Source of the DNA: Treponema sp.
GTDB taxonomy: Bacteria; Spirochaetota; Spirochaetia; Treponematales; Breznakiellaceae
DNA: 38,501 nucleotides
Assembly (NCBI GenBank): GCA_031266075.1
Contig: JAISBS010000104.1
Span: forward strand, 1 to 38,501
Direction of reading: 5' to 3'
Shown here in pieces: positions 7,022 to 15,955 of this stretch. A model generated the notes under the pieces. It had not been told where the DNA came from and did not search any database. It worked only from the letters and a program-made list of their open reading frames with translations. Within the stretch, counting starts at the first letter, position 1. Each line of letters opens with the position of its first letter. Made by a program: the position numbers and the translations under genes.

Positions 7022-9799
7022 TCAGAAGCCGCCGTTTTCCAGCCGTTCCTGTATCGCGTTGTATCCCAGCTTATTCACCTGTTCCCGCAGCCACGGAACA
7101 AGCTCGCCGTCGGCGTCGTAGTCAAATTGTTCTATTTCCAGCAGCGCTTCTTCCATAAGGGGAAGGTCGTGCTGTTTGCAGGCATCAAGGATCCGTATCA
7201 TCAGATCCCGGTCGGGAGCGGAGGCCCGGGGTTTTTGTTTTTTCTTTTTTTCAAGCTCAAACAAAATACCGTTGAGGATTTTCAGAAGATCTTCCGTTTC
7301 TTCGACAAGTCCGCTGTTTTTTGCGTTGATCGTTTCAATGTCCCCGGCCTTGGCAGCCATTTCCAGGGCTTCCGCATATTTGCCGATTTTTTCCGCACTG
7401 ATGCCGTAGCTGGCCCCCTTGAGCCCGTGAACGGTTATGATATACTGCTGCATCTCGTCTATGGAAAAATTCCGTATTTTTTCCAGCAGCTCAGGCGCAT
7501 GATCGCAGTAGGACTTGATGATCCGCAGATAGGCGGCGTCGTTGTTGTACCGGTTCCTGCCCGCCGCAAGATCGATCCCGTCCATCTGTAGTCCCTCAAA
7601 CAGTCCCGAGAAAGAAAACGCTTCGGCGGCAGCCTTGGCGATTTTTTCGTATTCCGCTTTTCTCAGCGTTTCTTCGGTTTGTTTGTTTCGCACCCAGGTG
7701 TTCAGCGCCAGATCCATCTGCATAATGTCAATAGGCTTGGAAATGTAGGAGGTAAACCCCCTGGTTAAAAACATCTCCTCGTTTCCCGACAGGGCGTTGG
7801 CCGTCAGCGCAATGATCGGCACGGTTCTAGCATATTCATCGTCAATTTCGCTGCGGATTATTCTGACCGCCTCCACGCCGTCCATTTCGGGCATCATGTG
7901 ATCCATAAAGATCACATCGTATTTCTGGGCCTGGGGATTTTCCGTCATGGCCTGGACTTTTTCTATCGCCTCCCGCCCGCTGGAAACACAGTCGATTATC
8001 AGGCCGTAGGGCAGCATTAAGCCTTTTACCACGTCCAGATTGGTTTCCACATCGTCAACAATCAGCACCTTGCCGTAGGGCATATAGGAACGAATAAGGT
8101 TTTTTATCCGGCTCAGGATTTTGTTTTTGATAAAGCGGTACTGCCGCAGATTTTCGGCGGCCTCAAGTCCAATGGGCGCCGGATCGATGATTTCCTGCCG
8201 GATCCGCACCGTAAAGGTACTGCCCTTGCCGTATTCGCTTTCTACCGAAATGGAACCGTCCATCCGCGCCACGAGGTTTTTTGTTATGGAAAGGCCAAGC
8301 CCCGTTCCTTCAATATTGCGGTTCGCCCGGGCGTCGACCTGGGCGTATTGGGAAAACAGCTTGTCCATGTTTTCCCGTTTAATGCCATGGCCCGTATCGC
8401 TGATCGTAAATGTCAGCCATGCGTCGTTGTCCCGTTTCCCCCAGTCTACCCGCAGGCTTATCGTGCCCCGGTCGGTGTACTTAAAGGCATTGGATAACAG
8501 GTTGTTGAGAATCTGCTTTACCCGCAGTTCGTCTCCGTAGAGTTTTGAAGGCAGGGTTTCGTCAACGATCAGTTCAAATTCGATCTTCTTTGCCCCGATT
8601 CGCACGACATTCATCTGAACTGCGTCGTTGATAAGGCTCGTTATTTCGTAGACATCCATGACAAATTCAAAGCTGCCCGCTTCGATCTTTGAAATGTCCA
8701 GAATATCGTTGATGATGCCCAGCAGGTTCGAACCCGAATTATACACCTTTTCCAGATTGGTGTAGGTTTCTTCGGGCAGTTTTTTTTGCAGTTCTATTTC
8801 GGAAAGGCCGATGATTGCGTTTAAGGGGGTGCGGATTTCATGGCTCATGGTGGCCAGAAAGGCGCTTTTGGACGCCGAGGCTGCTTCCGCTTCGGACTTT
8901 GCGATCATTTCGCACGTTACGTCGATCATGTTGATTTGGCTGCCCCCGATCTTGCCGTCCAGCCTTCCCGATATAATTCTGAAATACCGCTGCTGTCCGT
9001 CCAGCATTATTCGGGTGATATCCTCGTAACGCCCTTCGTGCTTCAGTATTTTGATAAAGAGATTTTTGACTTCCTCGTTGTCGTGAAACAGATCAAGCAG
9101 GGGTTTGCCAACGGCCGCCCGGGAATCTTTCAGGTGAATCATCTCCGCAAAAACCCGGCTCATGTGCGTTACCCGGCGGGAGGAATCCAGCAGGACGACC
9201 TGGGTCGGCATGGTCGCCAGCAGCATGGAAAGATGATCCCGCGTATTGGCGGTCCTGCCTGTTTTTTGGGATACCGCCCTGGTTACCATAAAAATAAAGA
9301 CCGATCCGGCAACCATGAGGAACCATTTTACCAGACCCTCGGAGAGGGGAACCTCCCCGGCTGAATTTTTTAGGGGTATGTCCAACATGACAAGGATCAG
9401 GGAAATAAGGCTGGAGCAGACAATATACCACAGCAATTTTTTGCTGTTCAGGTACAGGGCGGCGATGCCGCAGATAGCCAGACACATTTCAAAAAAGAAG
9501 ACAAAGCTGTTCTGTATCAGTGAAGCCGCGATGTAAAAAGCAAACAGCATCATGGGTTCGACAAATGCGGGAGTAAATTTTCGGCTGAAAAAACGGAACA
9601 TCAGAACCAGAACCAGGGCTGCGGCGGTGAACCACCCGGCGATCGTGGCCTGTCTGAATTCTTCCACGCTGATTGCATGGATAAACCGGAAAATTCCGTA
9701 AAACAAAATGGAAAGCGGAACAACAACATCGGGCAATTCAGAGTACCGCGGATCATTTTCTTTTTTCACGTACATCTTTCCTTGAGTATACAGAAGCAT
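7022..9799 (-). CDS. Membrane-bound hybrid sensor histidine kinase with REC and Hpt domains
   Basis: A 925-residue multi-domain phosphorelay protein. Residues 25-178 contain about six hydrophobic segments. A PAS-like region follows (about 190-300). The HisKA motif is SHEIRTPLNAII, with phospho-acceptor H320. The ATPase domain has LLSNAFKYTDRG, SDTGHGI and EGTGLGL. The REC domain (about 577-705) has phospho-acceptor D633 in FMDHMMPEMDG and a conserved Lys in SKPID. The C-terminal Hpt domain has H791 in VHGLKGAS. The chain thus holds every relay step except an output regulator, which must be encoded elsewhere. The first ATG (9799) has no clear ribosome site; an ATG at 9775 follows AAGGAAAG closely, so the exact start is uncertain. 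The 475 bp upstream hold structured repeats. Confidence 0.9.
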   Translation of the reverse strand: MLLYTQGKMYVKKENDPRYSELPDVVVPLSILFYGIFRFIHAISVEEFRQATIAGWFTAAALVLVLMFRFFSRKFTPAFVEPMMLFAFYIAASLIQNSFVFFFEMCLAICGIAALYLNSKKLLWYIVCSSLISLILVMLDIPLKNSAGEVPLSEGLVKWFLMVAGSVFIFMVTRAVSQKTGRTANTRDHLSMLLATMPTQVVLLDSSRRVTHMSRVFAEMIHLKDSRAAVGKPLLDLFHDNEEVKNLFIKILKHEGRYEDITRIMLDGQQRYFRIISGRLDGKIGGSQINMIDVTCEMIAKSEAEAASASKSAFLATMSHEIRTPLNAIIGLSEIELQKKLPEETYTNLEKVYNSGSNLLGIINDILDISKIEAGSFEFVMDVYEITSLINDAVQMNVVRIGAKKIEFELIVDETLPSKLYGDELRVKQILNNLLSNAFKYTDRGTISLRVDWGKRDNDAWLTFTISDTGHGIKRENMDKLFSQYAQVDARANRNIEGTGLGLSITKNLVARMDGSISVESEYGKGSTFTVRIRQEIIDPAPIGLEAAENLRQYRFIKNKILSRIKNLIRSYMPYGKVLIVDDVETNLDVVKGLMLPYGLIIDCVSSGREAIEKVQAMTENPQAQKYDVIFMDHMMPEMDGVEAVRIIRSEIDDEYARTVPIIALTANALSGNEEMFLTRGFTSYISKPIDIMQMDLALNTWVRNKQTEETLRKAEYEKIAKAAAEAFSFSGLFEGLQMDGIDLAAGRNRYNNDAAYLRIIKSYCDHAPELLEKIRNFSIDEMQQYIITVHGLKGASYGISAEKIGKYAEALEMAAKAGDIETINAKNSGLVEETEDLLKILNGILFELEKKKKQKPRASAPDRDLMIRILDACKQHDLPLMEEALLEIEQFDYDADGELVPWLREQVNKLGYNAIQERLENGGF

Positions 9800-9809
9800 T
9801 GGACTTGTT

Positions 9810-9923
9810 CAATAACCCGGTTGGTTATCGCGGACTAAAGTCCGACACAAGTCTCGCAAAATGCTCCGCATTTTTGCTGCTTTTAAGCTGAAGTTGTTCA
9901 AAAACTGAAGTTTTTAAACAACT
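9810..9923. repeat. Structured intergenic element, tandem copy 1 (ends in palindromic repeat copy B)
   Basis: This element has three successive inverted repeats. They are ATAACC/GGTTAT around 9812-9828, GCAAAATGC-tcc-GCATTTTTGC around 9856-9877, and the long palindrome at 9892-9923 (15 bp arms with one mismatch around the GA centre). It aligns along its length with the element at 9946-10056. The left edge GACTTGTTCAATA (9803-9815) is the reverse complement of the right edge of repeat copy E (24207-24219). Confidence 0.6.
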
Positions 9924-9945
9924 CTATTTGGTTGGTGGCCATATT

Positions 9946-10056
9946 CGATAACCCCGCCGGCTATCGAATGCGTCGCGCAAAACGATTCGCATTTTGCTGC
10001 TTTTTAATATTTTTTGTTCAGAAACATTAAACTTTTTTTAGTTTACTGTTTCTGAA
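9946..10056. repeat. Structured intergenic element, tandem copy 2
   Basis: A diverged second copy of the 9810-9923 element. It shares CGATAACCCCG...TATCG, CGCAAAACG..TCGCATTTTGCTGCTTTTTAA and GTTCAGAAAC in the same order. Its terminal palindrome is TTCAGAAACA-tt-AAACT against AGTTT-ac-TGTTTCTGAA (10017-10056). Sequence differs from copy 1 but the hairpins are kept. The remaining gap down to the CapA stop (10057-10274) is AT-rich with several A/T runs and a CGGCGCCG palindrome next to an A-run; I see no gene in it. Confidence 0.55.
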
Positions 10057-10274
10057 TAACTCCAGCATAGATTCAGTGGCGTGGTTTGTCAATTATTTTT
10101 ACGCTTTTTTGTAATTTTTTTTGATGCGTGGAATATGGCGCGAATTCCCGCCAGCGTTATTTCGTTTGTAATAACAATTAGTTCCTAATAGAGTTTCTCT
10201 ATCGGAAAAAAAACGGCGCCGAACAAGAGGGCAATTTGCGCACTTATCAAAAAAAAACTGTGGGCGAAAAAAAA

Positions 10275-11411
10275 TCATCTTTCCGGCGTAAAGGGATTTG
10301 CGGTGAACCGGTTTCCTTTGCCGGTAACACGTTCCACCTGTGAATGAAGCCAGCGGAGGCTGAACTCCTGGCCCCGGAGACGGAGGAGATGTTTTTCCGC
10401 CAGGGCTTCGGTGTAGCGGTAGAGAGGGTAAACCCGGAAGCGGGTCAAACCCTGTTCGTAGTGATTCACCACGGGGATGATCCCTTCCGCATCAATTTCC
10501 ACGACATTATTGATTTTTTTTATCCGCACATAGGCCAGGGCCCCCAGTTGAGTAATGTTGGTTTGCTGGCCGGATAAAAAATTTCCCAGCGAATAAAAGC
10601 AGAGCGTCCTGCCGCCGCCGGGGCGATCCAGATACTCATAGGGTTCCAGCACGTGGGGGTGATGGCCGAGGATCAGGTCTACATTCCGGGCGGCGAGAAA
10701 ACGGGCCAGCCGCTGCTGCTCTTTTGTCACGCTCTCCCGGTACTCTTCCCCCCAGTGCATGGACACGACCAGAAAATCGCAGAGAGGGCGGAGGGCGGCG
10801 ATTTCCTTTTCCATAACCGGCTCGTCGATGAGGGAAACAAGGTAGGGTTTGTCCCGGGGAACGGGGATGCCGTTGGTACCGTAGGTATAGGCGAGAAAAC
10901 CCACCGTGATGTTGTTTTTTTCGATGATGACTTTTTTGGCCCCCCGCGCTTCCTGGGACCGGTGGATCCCCAGATATGCAATGCCGGGCCGGGCGTCCCA
11001 AAAATCCATGGTCGAAAAAACCGCCCGTTCCCCCTTGTCCATGATGTGATTGGTGGCGTGGTTTACCACGTCAAAGCCCGCGGCAGCCAGTGCGGCCCCC
11101 GCTTCCTGGGGGGTGTTGAATTGGGGATAACCGGAAAAACCGAAGGCTTCGCCGGCCAGCAGCGTTTCCTGATTGATAAAGGCGATGTCCGCCGCTTCGA
11201 TGAGGGGTTTTATTTCCCCATAATATTCATCGAAGCTATAGGCCCTGGTTTTGCCGTCCCGCCGGATCATGAATTCATGGAGCAGGTTGTCCCCCGCGGC
11301 CAGAAGGGTGAGACTGCCGGGCCGGGCCCCGCGATTTTTTTTGGTTAAGGTATCCAGTGTGCAGGAAAAAAAGATCAGGGGGATGAGAAAAAGAAACCAT
11401 GATTTTTTCAT
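10275..11411 (-). CDS. CapA-family lipoprotein (metallophosphatase-like fold)
   Basis: A 378-residue predicted lipoprotein: MKKSWFLFLIPLIFFSCTL has a lipobox with Cys17. The mature part is a CapA/PgsA-type domain with a calcineurin-like fold. Its motifs are LLAAGDNLLH, INQETLL, NHATNHIMDKGE, VVSMHWGEEY, ILGHHPHVLEP and FYSLGNFLSG. In Bacillus, CapA relatives take part in poly-gamma-glutamate export, but no capB or capC is nearby, so only the family can be stated. The start has GAGGCAGACA upstream. The gene is last in the order prfA-prmC-rel-capA; 56 bp separate it from rel, and this gap holds palindromic repeat copy C. Confidence 0.85.
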   Translation of the reverse strand: MKKSWFLFLIPLIFFSCTLDTLTKKNRGARPGSLTLLAAGDNLLHEFMIRRDGKTRAYSFDEYYGEIKPLIEAADIAFINQETLLAGEAFGFSGYPQFNTPQEAGAALAAAGFDVVNHATNHIMDKGERAVFSTMDFWDARPGIAYLGIHRSQEARGAKKVIIEKNNITVGFLAYTYGTNGIPVPRDKPYLVSLIDEPVMEKEIAALRPLCDFLVVSMHWGEEYRESVTKEQQRLARFLAARNVDLILGHHPHVLEPYEYLDRPGGGRTLCFYSLGNFLSGQQTNITQLGALAYVRIKKINNVVEIDAEGIIPVVNHYEQGLTRFRVYPLYRYTEALAEKHLLRLRGQEFSLRWLHSQVERVTGKGNRFTANPFTPER

Positions 11412-11438
11412 TGTCTGCCTCTTTTTTCAAAAGCCTTA

Positions 11439-11460
11439 TCTGAAAACTGAAGTTTTCAGA
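11439..11460. repeat. Palindromic intergenic repeat, copy C
   Basis: A perfect inverted repeat, TCTGAAAACT-GA-AGTTTTCAGA, with 10 bp arms and a 2 nt centre. It lies between the rel stop and the capA start and is followed by GCTTCCCT, resembling GATTCCCT after copy D. As RNA it would form a hairpin without a clear U-tract. Confidence 0.7.
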
Positions 11461-11467
11461 GCTTCCC

Positions 11468-13600
11468 TTAATTGAGAATCTGGACACGGTACATTCCGGG
11501 AACGCCCTGGATGTTTTTGACGACCCGTTTGAGAGTGGCGGCTGATTCAAGCTGCATGGTGAAAAACCCGGTGAGCCGGTTCGGCGCGGTTTCTTCAAGC
11601 CGCCCTTCGATAAGGTGCCCCTGGTGTTTCCGCACGGCCCCCTCGATTTCGGAAAAGAGATCCGCGGAAAGGCGGGCCTCGATTTTGAAATGTTTGACCA
11701 GTGCCGAACCGGCGTTTTCCCACTCGGCCTCGATCTTCCGTTCCTCAAAGTCGGGAATATTGGCCAGGTTGCTGCAGTTTCTCCGGTGGATGATAATGCC
11801 CCGGCCGCGGGACACGTAGCCGATGATGGGATCGCCGGTTACCGGACGGCAGCAGCGGGCAAAACGAATCATCAGGTTTTTTTCGTCCTCCACCCGGACA
11901 TGAAGAATACTGGCGGCGGCATCCTGCTGGATCACCCGCTGAACCGGGGAGAAGTCTTTTGCCGGAGCCGGCGCGGGTTCCGGGGCGGAGGGTTTCTTTT
12001 TGGCCACCACGTTTTTTTCGATGATGATCGAGTCGTCGTTTTGTTCCAGCCAGGAACGGATCTTGCTCCGGGCTCTGGCGGTTTTCACCAGCCGCAGCCA
12101 GTTCAGGTGGGGATGGGCGGATGGGCTGGTGAGAATTTCCACCACCTGGGTGTTCCGCAGTTCGGAACTCAGGGGAATAATGGAACCATCGGCTTTGGCC
12201 CCCACGCAATGTTCCCCAACCGCCGAATGGATGCTGTAGGCGAAATCAATGGGGGTCGCCCCGGCGGGAAGCTCTATCACCTTTCCCTGGGGGGTGAAGA
12301 CATAAATCGAATCGCCCAGCAGTTCCCGCTTGATGTCTTCGAGAAAAGAACCGGAGCCCGGCGGCGCTTCCGTTTCGTTTCCGCTTTTCCAGTCCCGCAG
12401 ACGGTTGACAATGGAAATATCCACGGGCCGCACCAGGTCTTTGGCCGCCCCCTGTTTGTAGAGCCAGTGGCTGGCGATTCCGTTCTCGGCGATGTGGTGC
12501 ATCTCCCTGGTGCGGATCTGGATTTCCAGCATCCGCCCCCCGGAGGGCGCCAGGCTTTCGCCGGAAGACTGAAGCTGCCTGCCGCCGGATTCGCCCGCCG
12601 CTTCATCGTCCGGGCCGGAAGACATTACCGTAGTGTGGAGGCTCTGGTAGCCGTTGGATTTGGGCATGGCGATATAATCCTTAAAACGGCCCTCCAGCGG
12701 CTTCCAGAGCCGGTGAACCAGCCCCAGCAGGGTATAACAGTTTTCGATGCTGTCGCAGAGGATTCTGATGCCAAAAAGATCGTAGACATCCCCGGCGTTT
12801 TTGTTCCGCTTTCGCATCTTCTGGTAAATCGAATAAAAATGTTTGGCCCGGCTGTTTACTTCGATGGTGATCCCCGCAGCGGCGGCCTCCCGCCGGATTT
12901 CCTCCTGGGCCCGGCTGAGAAATTCCTGCCGTTCTCCCCGTTTTTCGGCGACGATTTTTTTTATCTGTTGGTAGGTCTCCCGGTTCAGGTATTTGAGAGA
13001 CAGATCTTCCAGTTCGTCCTTGATCCAGGAGATGCCCAGCCGGTCCGCCAGGGGCGCGTAAATATCAAGACATTCCTGAGCGGCGGGCTTCTGCTCCTCA
13101 ACGGGAACGGAATCCAGGGACCGCAGGACGCAGAGCTTTTCCGCCAGTTTGATAAAAATTACCCGAATGTCCTGGGCCATGGCGAAAAGCATCTTCCTGA
13201 TATTTTCCGCCTCCCGGATCGTTTTGTTTTTTGCCTGAATGTCGGCGATTTTTGCGGCCCCTTCGGCCAGAAGCGCGGTTCGGGGGCCGAATTGCTCCGC
13301 GATCAGGCCGGGCTCCAGGCTTTTGGCTGTCGCCCCGCAGTTCAGAATCAGGGCGGCGATGAGGGTGTCGGAGTCAAGGTTCAGGCTGGTCAGGATGCCG
13401 GTGATTTCCAGGCTCCGGCGGAGGCGGGCGGCGTCCTGACCGGCGCTTTTTTCGCCGGGACTGCCGGGACTGCCGGAGCCGCCGGGGGTTTCAGCGGGCG
13501 GAGGACCCGGCTCCCCGTACAGGGCGCGCAGGATCCGCGCCTGATCCCGCGCTTCGTAGATCGCTATTTTTTTCTTAAACGCGGAAAGCCCCGCTTCCAT
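11468..13600 (-). CDS. rel: RelA/SpoT-family (p)ppGpp synthetase with degenerate hydrolase domain
   Basis: A 710-residue long RSH protein. The synthetase domain is intact (YDLFGIRILCD, GRFKDYIAMPKSNGYQSLHT, ENGIASHWLYKQG). It is followed by a TGS domain (SIYVFTPQGKVIELPAGAT), a Cys-containing region (FARCCRPVTGDP) and a C-terminal ACT-like domain. The N-terminal HD hydrolase domain keeps its fold (AENIRKMLFAMAQDIRVIFIK) but all four expected metal ligands appear changed: the first His to Arg62, the HD pair to Asn87-Cys88 (LILNCGAT), and the later Asp to Glu154 (KLAEKL). This predicts a synthetase-only enzyme like E. coli RelA. The frame opens with a TTG at 13612, but ATG 13600 has GGAGG 5 nt upstream and is preferred. 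It overlaps the 3' end of prmC by 26 bp. Confidence 0.9.
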   Translation of the reverse strand: MEAGLSAFKKKIAIYEARDQARILRALYGEPGPPPAETPGGSGSPGSPGEKSAGQDAARLRRSLEITGILTSLNLDSDTLIAALILNCGATAKSLEPGLIAEQFGPRTALLAEGAAKIADIQAKNKTIREAENIRKMLFAMAQDIRVIFIKLAEKLCVLRSLDSVPVEEQKPAAQECLDIYAPLADRLGISWIKDELEDLSLKYLNRETYQQIKKIVAEKRGERQEFLSRAQEEIRREAAAAGITIEVNSRAKHFYSIYQKMRKRNKNAGDVYDLFGIRILCDSIENCYTLLGLVHRLWKPLEGRFKDYIAMPKSNGYQSLHTTVMSSGPDDEAAGESGGRQLQSSGESLAPSGGRMLEIQIRTREMHHIAENGIASHWLYKQGAAKDLVRPVDISIVNRLRDWKSGNETEAPPGSGSFLEDIKRELLGDSIYVFTPQGKVIELPAGATPIDFAYSIHSAVGEHCVGAKADGSIIPLSSELRNTQVVEILTSPSAHPHLNWLRLVKTARARSKIRSWLEQNDDSIIIEKNVVAKKKPSAPEPAPAPAKDFSPVQRVIQQDAAASILHVRVEDEKNLMIRFARCCRPVTGDPIIGYVSRGRGIIIHRRNCSNLANIPDFEERKIEAEWENAGSALVKHFKIEARLSADLFSEIEGAVRKHQGHLIEGRLEETAPNRLTGFFTMQLESAATLKRVVKNIQGVPGMYRVQILN

Positions 13601-14567
13601 GGGTGCCTCCAATGCGGGCCGGATTTTCCCCCGGGGTTCTGCCCCGGATCACCCGTTCCGCGCCGGACAGATCTCTGGAGCTTTGTATATCCAGAAAGCC
13701 CTGCTGTTCAAGCAGGGAAACGATGCGGGACATTTGCCGGGGGTCCGCCTCCAGCAGAAGCGCGCCGCCGGGGAACAGATGTTCCGGCGCCCCGGCAATA
13801 ATGACCCGGATAAGATCAAGACCGTCCGCCCCGCCGTCCAGCGCCAGCCGGGGTTCCCGCCGGACTTCAGGCGAAAGCCCGTCAATGCTGCCGCTCTCTA
13901 CATAGGGCGGATTGGCGGTGATCAGGTGGAAGCGGCGGGAGATCCGGTCAAAAAGATCGCTTTGAACAAAAGAAAGGTTTGAAAATTCCGGCTGGATTTT
14001 CGGCGCTTCCGGGCCTGCCGGCGCTTCGGACACTGCCCCCAAAAGCCGGGCGGCGTTGAGCCGGGCCGTTTCCAGCGCTTCGGGAGAAATATCCGCGGCG
14101 AAAACCTCAAGCGCCGGCCATTCGTGTTTCAGGGCGACAGCCACGGCCCCCGATCCGGTACACAAATCCAGGAGAGAGGCGGGCGGCGGCGGGGGGAACA
14201 GGCCGCTTGCGCTTCCGGTGTTTTCAACCGTGCGCCTCACTTCCAATTCGGCCAAGGCCGCTTCTACCAGCGTTTCGGTGTCGGGGCGGGGGACGAGGAC
14301 GCCGGGGTTCACGAGAAAATCGAGGCCCCGGAATTCCTTGCGGCCCAGAATATAGGCGGTACATTCCCCGGCGATCCGGCGGTCTATGAACTGAAAAAAA
14401 CGGCGGCTGGCCGTTTCGGGCAGGGGGCCGGGGCCCCGGAGAATAAGCTGTTCCCGGCTGAGACCCAGGGTTTCGGCCAGAAACAGGGTGGCATCAAGGC
14501 CGGGGCTGTCAATTCGCGCCATGTTCAGGCGGGCGGTTCCGGCGGCAAGGGTTTCCGTAATGGTCAT
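13575..14567 (-). CDS. prmC: Release factor glutamine methyltransferase
   Basis: A 330-residue class I SAM-dependent methyltransferase of the PrmC/HemK group. It N5-methylates the glutamine of the GGQ motif in release factors. The N-terminal helical substrate domain leads to YILGRKEFRGLDFLV and VLVPRPDTETLV. The SAM motif is LLDLCTGSGAVAVAL and the catalytic motif is NPPYVESGSI. A short insertion (about 15 residues, FSNLSF region preceded by APAGPEAPK) lies before the catalytic motif. The start at 14567 lies 18 nt after the prfA stop. No clear ribosome site is seen, so coupling to prfA is likely. The prfA-prmC order is the common bacterial arrangement. Confidence 0.93.
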   Translation of the reverse strand: MTITETLAAGTARLNMARIDSPGLDATLFLAETLGLSREQLILRGPGPLPETASRRFFQFIDRRIAGECTAYILGRKEFRGLDFLVNPGVLVPRPDTETLVEAALAELEVRRTVENTGSASGLFPPPPPASLLDLCTGSGAVAVALKHEWPALEVFAADISPEALETARLNAARLLGAVSEAPAGPEAPKIQPEFSNLSFVQSDLFDRISRRFHLITANPPYVESGSIDGLSPEVRREPRLALDGGADGLDLIRVIIAGAPEHLFPGGALLLEADPRQMSRIVSLLEQQGFLDIQSSRDLSGAERVIRGRTPGENPARIGGTHGSGAFRV

Positions 14568-14585
14568 GGCGCGGGGACGGGCGGG

Positions 14586-15671
14586 CTAACTGGCGGTGGC
14601 GGCGGAACTGCTGGCCTGGAGCAGCTCTTCCCTGGCGGAAAGCTTCAGGGCGTCAAACAATTCCGCCACATCTCCCTGCATGATCAAGTCCAGCTTGTAG
14701 AGGGTCAGGTTGATCCGGTGATCCGTCAGGCGGTTTTGGGGGAAGTTGTAGGTTCGGATCCGCTCGGACCGGTCGCCGGAACCGACCTGGCTTTTCCGGG
14801 CCTCCGCCCGCTCCGACGCCGCCTTTGCCGCTTCCATTTCGTAAATCCGGGCCCGGAGGATCCGCATGGCCTTGGCCTTGTTTTTAATCTGGCTTTTTTC
14901 ATCCTGGCAGTGGACGGTGATCCCCGACGGCAGGTGGGTGATCCTGACCGCCGAGTCCGTGGTGTTGACGCACTGGCCGCCGGGACCGCCGGCCCGCATC
15001 ACATCGATTCGGAGGTCATCCGGCTTGATGTCGATTTCCGTTTCGTCCGCTTCGGGAAGCACCGCCACCGTAACCGCCGAGGTGTGAATCCGGCCCGAGG
15101 CTTCGGTGGCGGGAACCCGTTGCACCCGGTGAACCCCGGACTCGTAGCGGAGGTTTTCGTACACATTGCCGCCGCTGACGGAGAAGACGATTTCCTTAAA
15201 GCCCCCCAGCTCAGTTTCGTTGGAATTCATGATTTCGAATTTCCAGCCCCTGGTTTCGGCAAACCGGGAGTACATACGGTAGAGGTCCGCGGCGAAAAGG
15301 GCCGCCTCTTCCCCGCCGGTTCCCGCCCGGATCTCCATGATGATGTTTTTTTCATCCAGCGGGTCTCTGGGTATGAGGAGGAATTTAAGCCGGTCTTCCG
15401 CATCGGCGATCCGGGTTTCCAGTTCCCGCAGTTCCTCCCGGGCAAGCTCCCGCATATCCTGATCTTTTTCGTCCTGCGCCAGCGTCCGGGCTTCTTCAAG
15501 CTGGCCGGAAAGGGCGGTGATTTCGTTTTGCGCGGCGGCGATTTCGCTTACATGAGCGTATTCTTTCATTAAATCCCGGTATCTGTTCTGGTTTTTTACC
15601 AGTTCAGGATCCTGAATCAAAAGAGACAATTCATCATAGCGGCGGAGCAGAGAGGTCAGCCGTTCATTCAC
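14586..15671 (-). CDS. prfA: Peptide chain release factor 1
   Basis: A 361-residue class I release factor that reads UAA/UAG. The GGQ peptidyl-hydrolysis motif is in [18 protein letters not shown]. The stop-codon-reading PAT tripeptide is in [16 protein letters not shown], which marks RF1 rather than RF2. The frame extends to a TTG at 15689, but the GTG at 15671 has GGAG 7 nt upstream and gives the standard N-terminus [14 protein letters not shown], so it is preferred. It heads the operon prfA-prmC-rel-capA. Palindromic repeat copy D lies just upstream. Confidence 0.95.
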   Translation of the reverse strand: MNERLTSLLRRYDELSLLIQDPELVKNQNRYRDLMKEYAHVSEIAAAQNEITALSGQLEEARTLAQDEKDQDMRELAREELRELETRIADAEDRLKFLLIPRDPLDEKNIIMEIRAGTGGEEAALFAADLYRMYSRFAETRGWKFEIMNSNETELGGFKEIVFSVSGGNVYENLRYESGVHRVQRVPATEASGRIHTSAVTVAVLPEADETEIDIKPDDLRIDVMRAGGPGGQCVNTTDSAVRITHLPSGITVHCQDEKSQIKNKAKAMRILRARIYEMEAAKAASERAEARKSQVGSGDRSERIRTYNFPQNRLTDHRINLTLYKLDLIMQGDVAELFDALKLSAREELLQASSSAATAS

Positions 15672-15706
15672 GTTATTTCTCCATATCAACCTTCATGGGA
15701 TACGAA

Positions 15707-15736
15707 AATCTCTAAAAACTGAAGTTTTCAGAGATT
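15707..15736. repeat. Palindromic intergenic repeat, copy D
   Basis: AATCTCTAAAAACT-GA-AGTTTTCAGAGATT forms 14 bp arms with a single mismatch and a 2 nt centre. It is preceded by ATACGAAA, as copy E is by GTACGAAA, and followed by CCCT. It lies 35 bp upstream of the prfA start. Confidence 0.7.
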
Positions 15737-15862
15737 CCCTATGGAAGCTTTGGAAACTCTGGTTGAGTTTTCCGCGCTTCCCGGTATGATAAAAGGATAG
15801 CAAAAAACGAGGGCTTTCGCCAGTGGGGTCAGCAAGGACGCCGCTGTTTCCAGGCTCAGGCA

Positions 15863-15917
15863 GAGTTTGCGGAGCAAACTCGCAGCCATAAATCCGGCAG
15901 GGACGCCGGATTTATGG
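15863..15917. repeat. Two adjacent perfect hairpins between divergent genes
   Basis: The first hairpin is GAGTTTG-cggag-CAAACTC (15863-15881). The second has 13 bp perfect arms, CCATAAATCCGGC and GCCGGATTTATGG, around a 6 nt loop agggac (15886-15917). A weaker upstream pair, CAGC-aaggacgcc-GCTG, shares the sequence GGACGCCG with the second hairpin. They lie between the divergent prfA and membrane-protein genes, where a terminator would not be needed. A TATACT box at about 15945 sits between the hairpins and the next ATG. The remainder of the gap 15737-15955 shows nothing else I can name. Confidence 0.6.
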
Positions 15918-15955
15918 CGGTTTTCCTGCCGCAATTTTCCTGTTATACTGATAAT

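Noticed and set aside
9800-10274. A CRISPR array or tRNA cluster in the largest gene-free stretch
   Set aside because: The repeats are two diverged ~112 bp copies rather than short identical repeats with spacers, and no tRNA-like cloverleaf or CCA end was seen.
11615-13801. A 728-codon open frame on the plus strand opposite rel
   Set aside because: It is antisense to a clearly real gene. GC-rich DNA keeps opposite frames open, and its translation is rich in Gly/Pro/Arg without any recognisable domain.
14124-15572. A 482-codon open frame opposite prmC and prfA
   Set aside because: It spans two convincing minus-strand genes and has no family resemblance.
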